A stretch of 64,000 bases of DNA from Halonatronomonas betaini (GCF_015666175.1 NZ_JADPIE010000007.1:153188-217187); one strand, 5' to 3'. Counted from the stretch's first letter, positions 26,657-35,840 are shown. The notes: generated by a model from the letters alone, not told the origin. Translations and numbers: made by a program.

Positions 26657-28471
26657 ATGAAAGGAACAGTAGTAGCAACCTGGATTAAGACAATGGAAAA
26701 CCTGCACGGTGAAGAGCTGGTCAATGAGGCCAAACGGGAATCATCCTGGAATACCGGGCTGATGATTACACCCCTGATGAATATTGAGGATGATATGGCC
26801 CATGATCTGGTCAACACAGTAGCAGCAAAAGCAAATACCTCTGTCAGCGAGCTCTGGCAGAAGATAGGACAGGAAAATATCAACTCATTCTCAGAATGGT
26901 TTCCAAGCTATTTTGATGGAAGACGGCTACATAACTTTCTTGAAATGATGGATACAGTCCATAAACAGCTGACCGAAATGATCCCAGGGGCCAACCCACC
27001 AAGAATTATCCCGGATATCCCAGAGGAAGATACCCTCAGGCTCACCTATCGCTCAAAGCGGGGCATGTTCGATTATTTTCTCGGGCTCCTTAAAGGCAGC
27101 GGCGTCTATTTCGATAAAGATATCAAAGTCAATGAGCTCAGCCGGGATACCAGCTCAGAGCAGCAGGAACTTGTTGTAGATGTTATCTTTCCAGAACCGA
27201 TCAAAACCTCAAAGACCTTCAGCTTCAACAAACTGCTTTCCCTGGGCATCTTTAAATCAATCGAAAGCAAACTGGGGCTGGCAGTCACTGTCACTACAAC
27301 AATTATAGGCTTCATCCTGGCCGGCACCGACAGCCAGCTCTGGCTGCCACCGGCATTAGGACTACTCAATGGCGGCATCGGCTATCTAGTCATGAAAGGC
27401 CTCTTTAAGCCATTTGGCCTCCTCAACCAGGAGTTAGATGAAGTCGGCGATATGAACTTAAGTAACACCATCTCAGTCGACTCAGGCGACGAATTTGAGG
27501 AAGTCTTCGAGAAAATCAACAAAATTAAAGCCAGGGTCAGAGAGGATATCCTCTTTCTTAAAGGCGGTACCGATGATATGTACAACTTTACCGGTGAACT
27601 GGTCGATCTCACCGGCGATATGAAAAGAGTCTCAGATAATATCGCAGTCGTCGTCGATGAAGTGGCCCAGGGTGCCACCGAACAGGCCGAAGAGACCGAA
27701 AACTCAGCCTATATAGTCGATAATAATGTCAGAGAAATAGAGAACCTGGTCGAGACCGGCAGCCAGTCCAAAGAACAGCTGGAGGCCGCAGTTACCAGCA
27801 TCAAAGAGTCAGCCGGCGAAGTCAAACAGGTCAACCAGATGATCAATGATATCAAAGAAGCCTTTGGCGACGTCAACGACCGGGGAATTCAGCTTTCCCA
27901 TCAGGTCGAGGAGATCATGGAGATAGTCGACACAGTCTCAGAGATAGCCGAGCAGACCAATCTTCTCTCCTTAAATGCAACAATCGAGGCCGCCAGGTCC
28001 AGCGGCGACAGCCGGGGTTTTGCCGTCGTTGCCGATGAAATCAGAGATTTAGCCGATGACTCTCATAAAGCCGGGGAAGAGATCCGCCATAACCTGGAAA
28101 GTTTCACCAGAGAAGTTCAGGCCCTGGTTGATGGCATCAGCTCCCAGTTCAGCAATCTTGAAGAGAGCAATAAAGCCTTAGATAAAGTAACTGCAGCCAA
28201 TCAGGAGTCAACAGAAAATATAGAAGATGCCTCAGAGCAGGTCATGGAAATAGTCGATAACTTAAGAAATGAAACCCAGAAGATCAGCGAAGTGATCGAA
28301 AAGCTTAACTCCCTGGCAGCAATCGCCGAAGAAAATTCAGCCTCATCCCAGGAGATGAGCGCCTCAGTCAGCGATTATGCCGATAAAATCAAGGAGATGA
28401 CCGACTATATCCAGCAGACAGAAAAGCTAGTCGAAAACTTCCAGGAAAGCCTGACCGATTACTCAACCTAA
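26657..28471 (+). CDS. H-NOX haem sensor fused to a chemoreceptor
   Basis: A 604-residue fusion. Residues 1-186 are a complete H-NOX domain: [13 protein letters not shown] at the start, proximal haem ligand His102 (MMDTVHKQL), Pro115 in GANPPR, and the haem-propionate YxSxR motif Tyr131-Ser133-Arg135. The distal pocket keeps Trp9, Asn74 and Tyr140, the residues associated with O2 binding in the Caldanaerobacter homologue. Two membrane spans (about 205-225 and 228-245) are followed by HAMP and a chemoreceptor tip ([19 protein letters not shown]). The haem domain is therefore cytoplasmic. ATG start with ACAGGAGGT. The likely role is steering away from O2 or responding to NO. A terminator follows. 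Confidence 0.93.
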   Translation: MKGTVVATWIKTMENLHGEELVNEAKRESSWNTGLMITPLMNIEDDMAHDLVNTVAAKANTSVSELWQKIGQENINSFSEWFPSYFDGRRLHNFLEMMDTVHKQLTEMIPGANPPRIIPDIPEEDTLRLTYRSKRGMFDYFLGLLKGSGVYFDKDIKVNELSRDTSSEQQELVVDVIFPEPIKTSKTFSFNKLLSLGIFKSIESKLGLAVTVTTTIIGFILAGTDSQLWLPPALGLLNGGIGYLVMKGLFKPFGLLNQELDEVGDMNLSNTISVDSGDEFEEVFEKINKIKARVREDILFLKGGTDDMYNFTGELVDLTGDMKRVSDNIAVVVDEVAQGATEQAEETENSAYIVDNNVREIENLVETGSQSKEQLEAAVTSIKESAGEVKQVNQMINDIKEAFGDVNDRGIQLSHQVEEIMEIVDTVSEIAEQTNLLSLNATIEAARSSGDSRGFAVVADEIRDLADDSHKAGEEIRHNLESFTREVQALVDGISSQFSNLEESNKALDKVTAANQESTENIEDASEQVMEIVDNLRNETQKISEVIEKLNSLAAIAEENSASSQEMSASVSDYADKIKEMTDYIQQTEKLVENFQESLTDYST

Positions 28472-28480
28472 AAACTCAAT

Positions 28481-28534
28481 GTACCCGGGTACCCAATAAA
28501 AAACCCCCTGGCAGCAAATCGCCAGGGGTTTTAC
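28481..28534 (+). terminator. Terminator after H-NOX chemoreceptor, preceded by a perfect 12-bp palindrome
   Basis: CCCCTGGC at 28505-28512 pairs with GCCAGGGG at 28521-28528 and is followed by TTTTAC. Ten bases after the stop codon lies the perfect palindrome GTACCCGGGTAC (28481-28492), whose role is unclear. Confidence 0.85.
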
Positions 28535-28709
28535 TATAACACCAGACAGTTACCTGCCGGTTACCACCTCCGTCAAAATAGCCTGAGCCTCTTAACTTCT
28601 GTGGCCAACCTTATACTATATTCAGCAGGGGTTCAATCCAGGATTGCTCCTATATCCACCTGATACAAACCTGTTCCAGGCCAGGATCAGTATAGACCTG
28701 ATCCAGTCG

Positions 28710-28808
28710 CTCCCCGGTATCTCCTCGGTACCTCCCCGGTATCTCCCCGGTCCCAATTCACTATCAATCCAGTATCAACCCAGTACCAACCCGGTCCCGA
28801 TCCACACC
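28710..28808. repeat. Nine degenerate copies of an 11-bp tandem repeat
   Basis: From 28710 the sequence splits cleanly into 11-bp units: CTCCCCGGTAT, CTCCTCGGTAC, CTCCCCGGTAT, CTCCCCGGTCC, CAATTCACTAT, CAATCCAGTAT, CAACCCAGTAC, CAACCCGGTCC, CGATCCACACC. Weaker units may extend upstream to about 28650. The array is in the 482-nt gap between the H-NOX chemoreceptor and the secreted BsuPI-like gene. An open frame runs through it but has no ribosome site and its translation is only Pro/Ser/Thr-rich repeat. The rest of the gap holds only the terminator and an AT-rich stretch before the next gene. Confidence 0.85.
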
Positions 28809-28953
28809 AGAGATTACCCTGGCCCCATCCAATCTCAGCATTTAGTCTGAGAAACTCCAGGAGGATGGCAGAAGATATAAGATTATGATATAATAATAAT
28901 CAATATAAATATATATCCGATGTTTGCAAAATTTTAAAAAAGAGGTGGTTTTC

Positions 28954-29736
28954 TTGCTAAATAAAATCTTACCAGCTATTTTCCTTATAACCGCTTTAAT
29001 TATCGCCACAGGAGCCCCGGCAGCATCAAATGGTGTGCAGCCCAGGGAAGACTGGATCGATCGCCTGGAACCGATCATCGGCGAATTCGAACTTGAAGAA
29101 AACAATCAGGTCCTCAATCTCCCGATTCAGCAATTAGATGGCGAAAACTATATAAACCTTGAAATGCTGGGCTATTTATTTGACTGGACAGTCAGTGCCG
29201 GCGAAGAAGAGGGCGTAATAACAATAGAAAAGGCCGACAATGACCAGCAGATAGAATTTGAGCTGACAGCCGAAGATTTCAACGGCCGCCAGCTGGTCAG
29301 ATCACCTATAGAACATGATGGCGCAATCTATATCGGCCCGGCCCTAACCAGATATCTCGTTGCCAGCCTGGAAGATCAGAACGTAAACTTCATAGCCTGG
29401 CTCGAACTGACAGATCAGCATGAACAGACCGAAGGCAGGCTGAATTACAACGTTAAACTCTGGAATATCGCTGAGCGGCCCCAGGTCCTCAATTTTATGA
29501 GCGGTCAGACCCTGGAACTATACCTGCTCAGCAATAGCAATATAGAATGGAAATTATCAGAAGATAGAGCCTATACCATGGCCCTAAGGGATATCGAACT
29601 GGAGCCAGACGAACTCAAAAGCTGGGATGAAAGCGCAGAACTACCAGACAGAATCTCAGGCGAATATATCCTGGCAGGAGAGATAACAGCCCAGCCGTCC
29701 CTGTCATTAAACCAATTAGAACTAGTAATTGAATAA
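28954..29736 (+). CDS. Exported protein with BsuPI-like C-terminal domain
   Basis: A 260-residue exported protein. The frame opens at 28924, but AGGTGG at 28943-28948 and TTG at 28954 give a proper signal peptide (LNKILPAIFLITALIIATGAPAAS), so that start is chosen. Residues about 60-150 resemble the copper-amine-oxidase-N-like/stalk domains of Firmicutes envelope proteins (INLEMLGYLFDWTVSAGE). The C-terminal ~100 residues resemble the BsuPI (intracellular proteinase inhibitor) fold: RPQVLNFMSGQTLELYLLSN, then YTMALRDIELEPDELKSWDE. Function unknown. It precedes the flagellar gene yvyF by 34 nt, so it may be read into the flagellar operon. Confidence 0.72.
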   Translation: MLNKILPAIFLITALIIATGAPAASNGVQPREDWIDRLEPIIGEFELEENNQVLNLPIQQLDGENYINLEMLGYLFDWTVSAGEEEGVITIEKADNDQQIEFELTAEDFNGRQLVRSPIEHDGAIYIGPALTRYLVASLEDQNVNFIAWLELTDQHEQTEGRLNYNVKLWNIAERPQVLNFMSGQTLELYLLSNSNIEWKLSEDRAYTMALRDIELEPDELKSWDESAELPDRISGEYILAGEITAQPSLSLNQLELVIE

Positions 29737-29770
29737 GAGCAATATAATAGCAGCCGAGGAGTGATATTCA

Positions 29771-30199
29771 ATGGAATTAAGAAACTGTAAAGAATGCGGG
29801 AAGCTCTTTTCACCGGTAGCCAGTGAAGACCGCTGCCATGTCTGTCGGGATGATGAAGAAGTTCAGTATCAAAAAGTTAAGGACTATCTCTGGGATAACC
29901 CCGGGGCAACAATAGATGAAGTCCATGAGGAGACAGGGGTCGATAAAGATACAATCATCCAGTTTGTCAAAGACGACCGCTTAATAGCAGATGGCATCGA
30001 TGCCAACTTCTTTGTCCAGTGTGAACGCTGCGGCAAAGAGATAGAAAAGGGCCGTTATTGCAATAGCTGCAAGAACGAACTTGTTGACGGCTTAACTAAA
30101 GGTATCGCCAAAAAGAAGAAAGAAATCGACAAAAAATCCGGCAAGAAAGACCAGAAAATGTATACCTCAGACCGGATCAGAAAGCGGAAAAAAGAGTAG
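29771..30199 (+). CDS. yvyF: YvyF/TIGR03826-like flagellar operon protein
   Basis: A 142-residue cytosolic protein of the YvyF family found next to flgM in Firmicutes. It has two Cys pairs at the N-terminus (CKECGKLF and CHVC), a central helix-turn-helix-like part (NPGATIDEVHEETGVDKDTI), a second zinc-knuckle-like pair set (CERCGKEI and CNSC) and a lysine-rich tail. The order yvyF-flgM-flgN-flgK-flgL is the same as in Bacillus. Its role is not well established; a regulatory zinc protein acting on late flagellar genes is a reasonable guess. ATG start with GAGGAGTG upstream. Confidence 0.85.
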   Translation: MELRNCKECGKLFSPVASEDRCHVCRDDEEVQYQKVKDYLWDNPGATIDEVHEETGVDKDTIIQFVKDDRLIADGIDANFFVQCERCGKEIEKGRYCNSCKNELVDGLTKGIAKKKKEIDKKSGKKDQKMYTSDRIRKRKKE

Positions 30200-30296
30200 A
30201 ACCCTGAAATTAATAGTACTATGGAACCAATATAGGCCCCAAACCATAAAAATAACACAGGGCCCTATCAGAGAGCATAAACTAGATAATCTTATC

Positions 30297-30347
30297 TAAC
30301 AGCAGTTAAAGGCGGCATATGACCGCTGACTGCTGTTAATTTTTTTG
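30297..30347 (+). terminator. Rho-independent terminator between yvyF and flgM
   Basis: TAACAGCAG at 30297-30305 pairs with CTGCTGTTA at 30330-30338, with an inner GGCGG/CCGC stem, followed by seven T residues. Its T run overlaps the start of a candidate sigma-28 promoter for flgM. Confidence 0.85.
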
Positions 30348-30362
30348 CCAGGGCTACGATAT
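30336..30362 (+). promoter_or_regulatory. Candidate sigma-28 promoter for flgM
   Basis: TTAA (30336-30339), 15 nt, then TACGATAT (30355-30362). This resembles the flagellar sigma-28 pattern TAAA-N15-GCCGATAA and the better match upstream of hag. It lies about 134 nt before the flgM start. The -35 part is embedded in the preceding terminator. Confidence 0.45.
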
Positions 30363-30495
30363 AAAAGGTGAAAGCAAGAATAAAGAAAACAACTATAAAT
30401 TCAGATAGCAGTTAGAAGTTAGCACGTTATGAATACAGCAACAAGAACGCTGGCAACAAGAAAGACAGCAGCAAGCAAAGAAAGGGTGATACCTG

Positions 30496-30792
30496 ATGAG
30501 AATTGATAATATTCAGGGGAAAAACATTCAAAAATTATATCAGAACCAGCAGAATCTCCTCAACAAGGAGAATAAGCAGACCAGCCGCAGCGAAGGCGAT
30601 AAGATGAATATCTCATCTAAAGGACTCCAGATCAAAAAGCTGGCCGACCAGCTTGAGGCCGATCCAGGAATCAGAGCCGAGAAGGTTGCCAGGCTCAAGC
30701 AGGAGATAGCAGACGGCAACTACCATATCGACAGCGAAAAACTGGCTGAAAGCCTGATGAACGAAATAGAACTTACCAGAGGTGACCTCTAA
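30496..30792 (+). CDS. flgM: Anti-sigma-28 factor FlgM
   Basis: A 98-residue FlgM. It binds and silences sigma-28 until the hook is complete, then is exported through the flagellar export apparatus. The disordered N-terminus (MRIDNIQGKNIQKLYQNQQN) and the C-terminal sigma-binding helices (RAEKVARLKQEIADGNYHID, then SEKLAESLMNEI) are typical. ATG with AAGGGTG upstream. The flgN gene follows 3 nt later. The candidate sigma-28 promoter in front would give the usual autogenous loop. Confidence 0.92.
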   Translation: MRIDNIQGKNIQKLYQNQQNLLNKENKQTSRSEGDKMNISSKGLQIKKLADQLEADPGIRAEKVARLKQEIADGNYHIDSEKLAESLMNEIELTRGDL

Positions 30793-30795
30793 CAA

Positions 30796-31305
30796 ATGGC
30801 AGCACAAATTAAAGAACCAGCAGAAAAACTCTATAAAATTTTATCAGAAGAATACCGGGTCTATCAGGAACTTCAGCGCCTCGGCAACAAAAAGCAGGAA
30901 GCCCTTATTGAAAATGAACTTGAAGACCTTGCCGAGATAGTCGAGGCCGAAACCGAACTGATGGATAATGTCGATAACCTGGAAGCAGCCAGGCTCCAGC
31001 TTATAGAATCCATCTCCACAAATCTCGATCAATCAGCTGAAGAGCTCAGCTTCAATCAGCTGCTTCCAGAACTGCCAGAAGCAAAAAAGGCCGAATTCTC
31101 AGAGCTCAGAGACAAACTCCTGGAGCTTATCGAAGACCTTAACGCCTTAAACGAAAGCAACAGGCAGCTTCTGATGGAAGCCCTTAAATTCAATGAATTT
31201 TCCATGAAGGCAGTAATCGGCACTGAAAATCAACAGACTTACGAAAACCCTGGCAAAGCCGGCAAAAACAACAAATCCAACCGGATCATCAACCGGCAGG
31301 CCTAA
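30796..31305 (+). CDS. flgN: Flagellar export chaperone FlgN
   Basis: A 169-residue, highly helical protein with the FlgN pattern: long N-terminal helices rich in Glu and Leu (LYKILSEEYRVYQELQRLGN) and the LNALNESNRQLLMEAL-type region near residues 117-135. FlgN chaperones the hook-filament junction proteins FlgK and FlgL, which are the next two genes. It starts 3 nt after flgM. The tail (residues about 150-169) is basic and low-complexity. Confidence 0.85.
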   Translation: MAAQIKEPAEKLYKILSEEYRVYQELQRLGNKKQEALIENELEDLAEIVEAETELMDNVDNLEAARLQLIESISTNLDQSAEELSFNQLLPELPEAKKAEFSELRDKLLELIEDLNALNESNRQLLMEALKFNEFSMKAVIGTENQQTYENPGKAGKNNKSNRIINRQA

Positions 31306-31401
31306 AATAATAAATCATTATATCAGCATTAATCTGTACGGACACCAAAAAGTTTAAAACAGCCCCTAACATATATAAAGGATATAAAAGGATGTGACAG
31401 C

Positions 31402-33102
31402 ATGAACTCTTTTAGCAGCATAAATACAGCTCTCTCAGCCCTCCAGGCCCAGCAGAGAGCCTTAGATACAACTGGACATAATATAGCCAACTCCAATACA
31501 GAGGGTTACTCCAGACAGCGGGCAGAACTCTCAGCAGCCAGGCCCTATACCAGTCCAGGCATGAATATGCCAACAACAGCAGGCCAGGTCGGCCAGGGCG
31601 TTCAGGTTGATAATATCAACCGACTCCGTGACGACTTCATCGATGGCCAGATTCGCCGGGAGAACCAGGCCGGCGGCTACTGGGACCAGGTCAGCGAAGG
31701 CCTGAGCCGCCTGGAGCTAATCTATAACGAACCATCAGATAACAATCTGGGCAACTCTCTAAACGAGTTCTGGGGCTCCCTCCAGGAGCTAAGCAATGAC
31801 CCCCAGGATTCAGCAATCCGCTCAACAGTCAGGCAGAGGGCAGTCACCTTAACAGATACATTCCATAGCCTCCATGACCAGATGAGCGAATTTAAAAGTT
31901 CAATCAACAATGATGTCCATTCCACAGTCGATGAAATCAACTCAATCATCGAGCGGATTGGCGATATCAATAAAGAGATAGTCCATATTAAAGGTAGCGG
32001 CCAGCAACCCAACGACCTGATGGATACCAGGGATAAACTCTTTGACCAGCTCAATGAAAAAGTAGATGCCCGGGGCAGCACCGATAGCCGGGGCAATTTA
32101 GATATATCAATCGGCGGCGTCAAAGTCGTCTCAGGTTCCAGCACCAATCAGCTGGAAATCCGCGAAGATCCAGATAATAATTATGAAGATACCATCCATT
32201 ACAGCAATATCGGCAAAGAGATCCAGGTCGAACGGGGCGAACTCAAAGGTCTCTTAGAAGTCAGAGACGAAATCATTCCAGCCCAGCTCGATGAACTGGA
32301 TACAATTGCCAGAGAGATGGCCGAACATTTTAATAGAATCCACAGCACCGGTTATGACCTTGATGGCGAGCAGGGTGGGGACTTCTTCGAACTTCCAGAT
32401 GAAGATTCAGGAGAGAGTCCGGCCCAGTTAATCGAAGTCTCCCAGGAGATCATGGATTCAACCAGAAAAATAGCAGCCGGTAACTTTAGCGACAACCCCA
32501 GGGTGGCAGAGGTCAATAACCCTGGCACCGGCGATAGTCCCTATAGATACCGGATACGAACCGAGCGCCCAGATGAAGACGGCAATGTCAACTTCACCAT
32601 CGCCGAAATGGAAGGCGACGAAATCCTCAATGAATTCAGCGGCACAGCTGAAATAGGCGAAAGTTTTGAACTTACTGAAATAGAAGATGCAGTGGGTGAA
32701 GAATTCTCAGGTGTTGTTGACGATGTTACTATAACCCTAAAATCAAGAGGCGAAGCCAATATCACCCTGGATCCATCAGAGGGCAGTGGCGAAAATGCCA
32801 CAGCTTTAGCCAGGGGCCTCAATGAAGATCAGCTCGAGGGTCTGGATAACACCTCAGTCAACAAATACTTTGAAGGCGTCATCTCATCACTAGGTGTCGA
32901 TGGCCAGCGGGCCGAGCAGATGGTTGAAAACTCAGACTTACTCAAAGAACAGCTAAACAATCGCCGGGAAGCAATCTCCGGTGTCTCATTAGATGAAGAA
33001 CTGTCCAATATGATCAAATTCCAGCAGGCCTACGGGGCTGCAGCCAATATAATCACGACCCAGCAGCAGAACATGGATACCCTGCTCGGTCTAATCCGCT
33101 AA
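31402..33102 (+). CDS. flgK: Flagellar hook-associated protein 1
   Basis: A 566-residue FlgK joining hook and filament. The N-terminus SINTALSALQAQQRALDTTG with HNIANSNTEGYSRQRAE is diagnostic. The C-terminal FlgK helix (FQQAYGAAANIITTQQQNMD, then TLLGLIR) completes the D0 coiled coil. The middle domain (about 370-490) is strongly acidic (EDSGESPAQ, EMEGDEILNEF), in keeping with a salt-adapted extracellular protein. ATG with GGATGTGA nearby; a 96-nt gap separates it from flgN without a clear terminator. Confidence 0.95.
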   Translation: MNSFSSINTALSALQAQQRALDTTGHNIANSNTEGYSRQRAELSAARPYTSPGMNMPTTAGQVGQGVQVDNINRLRDDFIDGQIRRENQAGGYWDQVSEGLSRLELIYNEPSDNNLGNSLNEFWGSLQELSNDPQDSAIRSTVRQRAVTLTDTFHSLHDQMSEFKSSINNDVHSTVDEINSIIERIGDINKEIVHIKGSGQQPNDLMDTRDKLFDQLNEKVDARGSTDSRGNLDISIGGVKVVSGSSTNQLEIREDPDNNYEDTIHYSNIGKEIQVERGELKGLLEVRDEIIPAQLDELDTIAREMAEHFNRIHSTGYDLDGEQGGDFFELPDEDSGESPAQLIEVSQEIMDSTRKIAAGNFSDNPRVAEVNNPGTGDSPYRYRIRTERPDEDGNVNFTIAEMEGDEILNEFSGTAEIGESFELTEIEDAVGEEFSGVVDDVTITLKSRGEANITLDPSEGSGENATALARGLNEDQLEGLDNTSVNKYFEGVISSLGVDGQRAEQMVENSDLLKEQLNNRREAISGVSLDEELSNMIKFQQAYGAAANIITTQQQNMDTLLGLIR

Positions 33103-33121
33103 CAGGGGAGGAGGCAAATAA

Positions 33122-34357
33122 ATGCGTATAACTAATAATGTAATGATCGGAAATATGATGCAAAACCTGCAGCATAATATGAAAAATCTCGATAAATTAA
33201 ACCAGCAGCTCTCATCTGGTAAACAGTTCCGCTTTCCATCTGAGGCACCAATTCAGGCCTCAAGGAGCATGGATTTCAATTCCCAGCTCAATAATGTAGA
33301 TCAGTTTAAAAAGAATGTCGACCAGGCCAACTCCTGGATGGAAACAACAGAGAGTGCTTTAACTGACGGCAATGAAGTCCTTCAGCGAGCCAGAGAACTG
33401 ACAATCTATGGAGCCAATGACACCATGACCGAGACCGAACGGGAGAATCTGGCCAGAGAGGTCGAAGAATTAAGAAGCGAACTCCTTGCCATTACCGAAA
33501 CCCGCCATGGCGATCGCTATGTCTTTAGTGGCCAGGCTACCGATGAAAAGCCCTTTGACGAAAATGCCGAATACCAGGGCGATGACAGAAAGATCCGCCG
33601 GGAAATCAACCCAGGTGTTGAAATGGCAGTAAACGTAACCGGCCGGGAAGGCTTTGAAGATGCAATTGAAGCCATGGACCACCTCCTCTCAGATCTAAGA
33701 GGCGGCAGCGCCAGAGTCTATGGCGAACTGGGACCAGGCAAACTGGCTGAAAACTCAGATGAAATAGATGCAGATACAGATGTCAGTCTCAATATTACAA
33801 TAGATGGCGAAAACTTTGAAGTCACAGAAAATAGTGACGGCGAACAATTAACCGGTGACACCACCAGAGCAGAATTTGTTCAAGCAATCAACGATGCAGC
33901 TAATGAAGCACTTGGCACAACAGGTGAAACCTATGCCAGAGTCAGAAATGGCAATCTAGAAATTCGTTCTTTAACAGACGGTGAAGATTCTGAAATAAGT
34001 ATAGAAACAGATGAAGCTGAGCCTATCATGCAACTTTTAAATTTCGAAGAAACAGATGCCGCCGGTGGCGAAGGCTCACTAATGCTCTCAACTTCAGATA
34101 TCAGCAGGTTCGATAATGCCATCGACAAAAACGTAACCACCAGAGCCGAAATCGGCGCCAAAATGAACCGCCTGGACTTAACCCAGAGCCGTTTAGAAGA
34201 CCAGGAGATAAACTTACGCAGCTTAAAATCAGAGAACGAAGATGTCGATATCGCCGAAACTATCATGGAACTTAGAATGCAGGAATCAGTCTATCAGGCT
34301 TCACTGGCCTCAGGTGCCAGAACAATGCAGCCGACCCTGCTGGATTTCCTAAGATAA
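33122..34357 (+). CDS. flgL: Flagellar hook-associated protein 3
   Basis: A 411-residue FlgL. The N-terminal D0/D1 region (NLDKLNQQLSSGKQFRFPSE) and the C-terminal helix (AETIMELRMQESVYQASLAS, then GARTMQPTLLDFLR) are conserved. It is longer than the roughly 300 residues of many Firmicutes FlgL because of a central acidic insertion at about 215-330 (DADTDVSLNITIDGENFEVT). It starts 19 nt after flgK with AGGGGAGGAGG upstream. Confidence 0.94.
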   Translation: MRITNNVMIGNMMQNLQHNMKNLDKLNQQLSSGKQFRFPSEAPIQASRSMDFNSQLNNVDQFKKNVDQANSWMETTESALTDGNEVLQRARELTIYGANDTMTETERENLAREVEELRSELLAITETRHGDRYVFSGQATDEKPFDENAEYQGDDRKIRREINPGVEMAVNVTGREGFEDAIEAMDHLLSDLRGGSARVYGELGPGKLAENSDEIDADTDVSLNITIDGENFEVTENSDGEQLTGDTTRAEFVQAINDAANEALGTTGETYARVRNGNLEIRSLTDGEDSEISIETDEAEPIMQLLNFEETDAAGGEGSLMLSTSDISRFDNAIDKNVTTRAEIGAKMNRLDLTQSRLEDQEINLRSLKSENEDVDIAETIMELRMQESVYQASLASGARTMQPTLLDFLR

Positions 34358-34435
34358 ACAATCATAAGATATATAAAATGTTAAAATTTGGTTTTTTGAA
34401 CCCGGGTTGGTAGGTAAGCTTAAGGAGTGAAAGCC

Positions 34436-35014
34436 ATGGCCTTAAATATAGCAAGAATAGAAGTTGATTATACGCCAGGGCTTGTCGGGCTCGATATCAG
34501 AGACCCTGAGGTCGGCGTCCAGCCAACTAAAGACAGCGTCATTGTCAATCAGGGCCAGGACAGCCTGGAGATCTCAGCAGAAGCAGCCCAACTGGAGACA
34601 ACTTCCTATCCATCCAGGGCTGATATGGGCCTCCTGACAATAATCGATCGTGGCGATACCACCGCCAGTGAGAGCCAGCAGGCAGCCCTCCAGGCTATCG
34701 CAAAATATGCAAATGAAGGCGATCAGCTGGCCAACTTTCAGCAGTTTGATATTGCAGATTTAGCCAGGCAGAATTCCAGGCTCGGCGATCAGCAGATCGA
34801 GCTAGGTTATAAACGCCGGCCAGAACATACCTATATACCAGAACAACTGGAGATCAATCACCAGGAAGGCCCGGTAGATGTCACGACCCAGCGGGCCGGT
34901 CAGGCCAATAAAGTTGGCGTCCAGCCCCAGCTAGGCGATGTCCAGAGCTACTTAAGGCAGCATCCAGATGTCGAAATCACTGCCCCAGGAGTAAGAATGA
35001 ATCTTTTAGGCTAA
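34436..35014 (+). CDS. YviE/DUF6470-like flagellar cluster protein
   Basis: A 192-residue protein of the DUF6470 (YviE) type, regularly found between flgL and fliW in Firmicutes. The conserved opening is an IEVDY-like strand, then GLVGLDIRDPEVGVQ. A Tyr/Pro/Arg segment (GYKRRPEHTYIPEQL) lies near residue 128. The frame is open to a GTG at 34427, but AAGGAG at 34422-34427 places the start at the ATG at 34436. Function unknown. The palindrome AACCCGGGTT lies about 30 nt upstream. Confidence 0.78.
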   Translation: MALNIARIEVDYTPGLVGLDIRDPEVGVQPTKDSVIVNQGQDSLEISAEAAQLETTSYPSRADMGLLTIIDRGDTTASESQQAALQAIAKYANEGDQLANFQQFDIADLARQNSRLGDQQIELGYKRRPEHTYIPEQLEINHQEGPVDVTTQRAGQANKVGVQPQLGDVQSYLRQHPDVEITAPGVRMNLLG

Positions 35015-35099
35015 AATATAGGCTAAAACAAGTCCTTTCATAAGGTAATTCATTACAGTTAATTGAAAAATTCAGTCATTATCAAGGAGGTTTTACTAG

Positions 35100-35549
35100 A
35101 TGCAGGAAATAGAGACCAGAGAATTTGGTCAGATAGAGATAAAAGACGACGATATTATAGAATTCCCTAAAGGCCTACCAGGCTTTCCAGAGGAAGATGA
35201 GTTTGTACTGCTGCCTTTAAATGATCAGTCACCATTTATCATTATGCAGTCAGTCAACGAGCCAGGTCTGGCCTTTGTAACAGTTGAACCCTCAACAATC
35301 TTAGACGGCTATGACTTTGAGCTGGCAGATAGCACCCAGGATATGCTCCAGCTTGAAAGCCATGAAGATGTCGGTGTATTGCTAATAGCCACCATTAAAG
35401 GTGATATCGATGATATAACAGTCAACCTGGCAGCACCGGTAGTCTTTAATATCAATGAAAGGCTTGGCCGGCAAATTATTTTAGATGACGAGAATTATCC
35501 GGTTAAATATCGTTTAGAGCCTGAGCCAGCGGAAGAAGGCGTTAGCTGA
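35100..35549 (+). CDS. fliW: Flagellar assembly factor FliW
   Basis: A 149-residue FliW. It binds either flagellin or CsrA: when flagellin is exported, free FliW sequesters CsrA and hag translation resumes. Conserved segments are FPKGLPGFPEEDEFVLLPL at about 22-40 and ITVNLAAPVVFNINERLGRQ near the C-terminus. ATG with AAGGAGG upstream. Its last base is shared with the csrA ATG start, so the antagonist pair is translationally coupled and lies immediately upstream of hag. Confidence 0.94.
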   Translation: MQEIETREFGQIEIKDDDIIEFPKGLPGFPEEDEFVLLPLNDQSPFIIMQSVNEPGLAFVTVEPSTILDGYDFELADSTQDMLQLESHEDVGVLLIATIKGDIDDITVNLAAPVVFNINERLGRQIILDDENYPVKYRLEPEPAEEGVS

Positions 35550-35791
35550 TGCTGGTCCTTACAAGGAAAAAAGGCGAAAAGATAATCATAGATGACAATA
35601 TAGAGCTGACAGTCGTTGAAATAGAGGGTAATAAAGTCAAGCTAGGCATCGATGCCCCGAAATCAATTGAGATCCACCGGGAGGAAGTTTACCGGAGAAT
35701 CGAGGAAGAGAATAAAGAAGCTGCTAGCAGCAAAGATTTAAGCCGCCTTGGCAACTTAGTCATCAAAAAAGAAGAAAAAGATAGTAAATAG
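35549..35791 (+). CDS. csrA: Carbon storage/translation regulator CsrA
   Basis: An 80-residue CsrA, an RNA-binding dimer that represses translation by binding GGA in hairpin loops. Conserved: LVLTRKKGEKIIIDDNIEL at the N-terminus, VKLGIDAPKSIEIHREEVYR with the RNA-binding region around residue 44. The C-terminal tail (about 57-80) is longer and more charged than in E. coli, as in FliW-regulated CsrA proteins of other Firmicutes. Its start overlaps the fliW stop. Hairpins in the hag leader just downstream are its probable targets. Confidence 0.95.
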   Translation: MLVLTRKKGEKIIIDDNIELTVVEIEGNKVKLGIDAPKSIEIHREEVYRRIEEENKEAASSKDLSRLGNLVIKKEEKDSK

Positions 35792-35840
35792 GGGTTATAA
35801 GCCAGATAAATAGACTTAAATAGATATAATCAGTCATAAT

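Noticed and set aside
28710..28808. CRISPR array
   Set aside because: Units are directly adjacent with no spacers, are only 11 bp long and degenerate, and no cas gene is present.
28644..28850. 68-codon open frame across the 11-bp repeats
   Set aside because: The translation is a Pro/Ser/Thr low-complexity product of the tandem repeat, with no ribosome site and a non-standard start context.
34399..34408. AACCCGGGTT palindrome before the DUF6470 gene as an operator
   Set aside because: Ten bases is short and only one such site was found; chance is a sufficient explanation.
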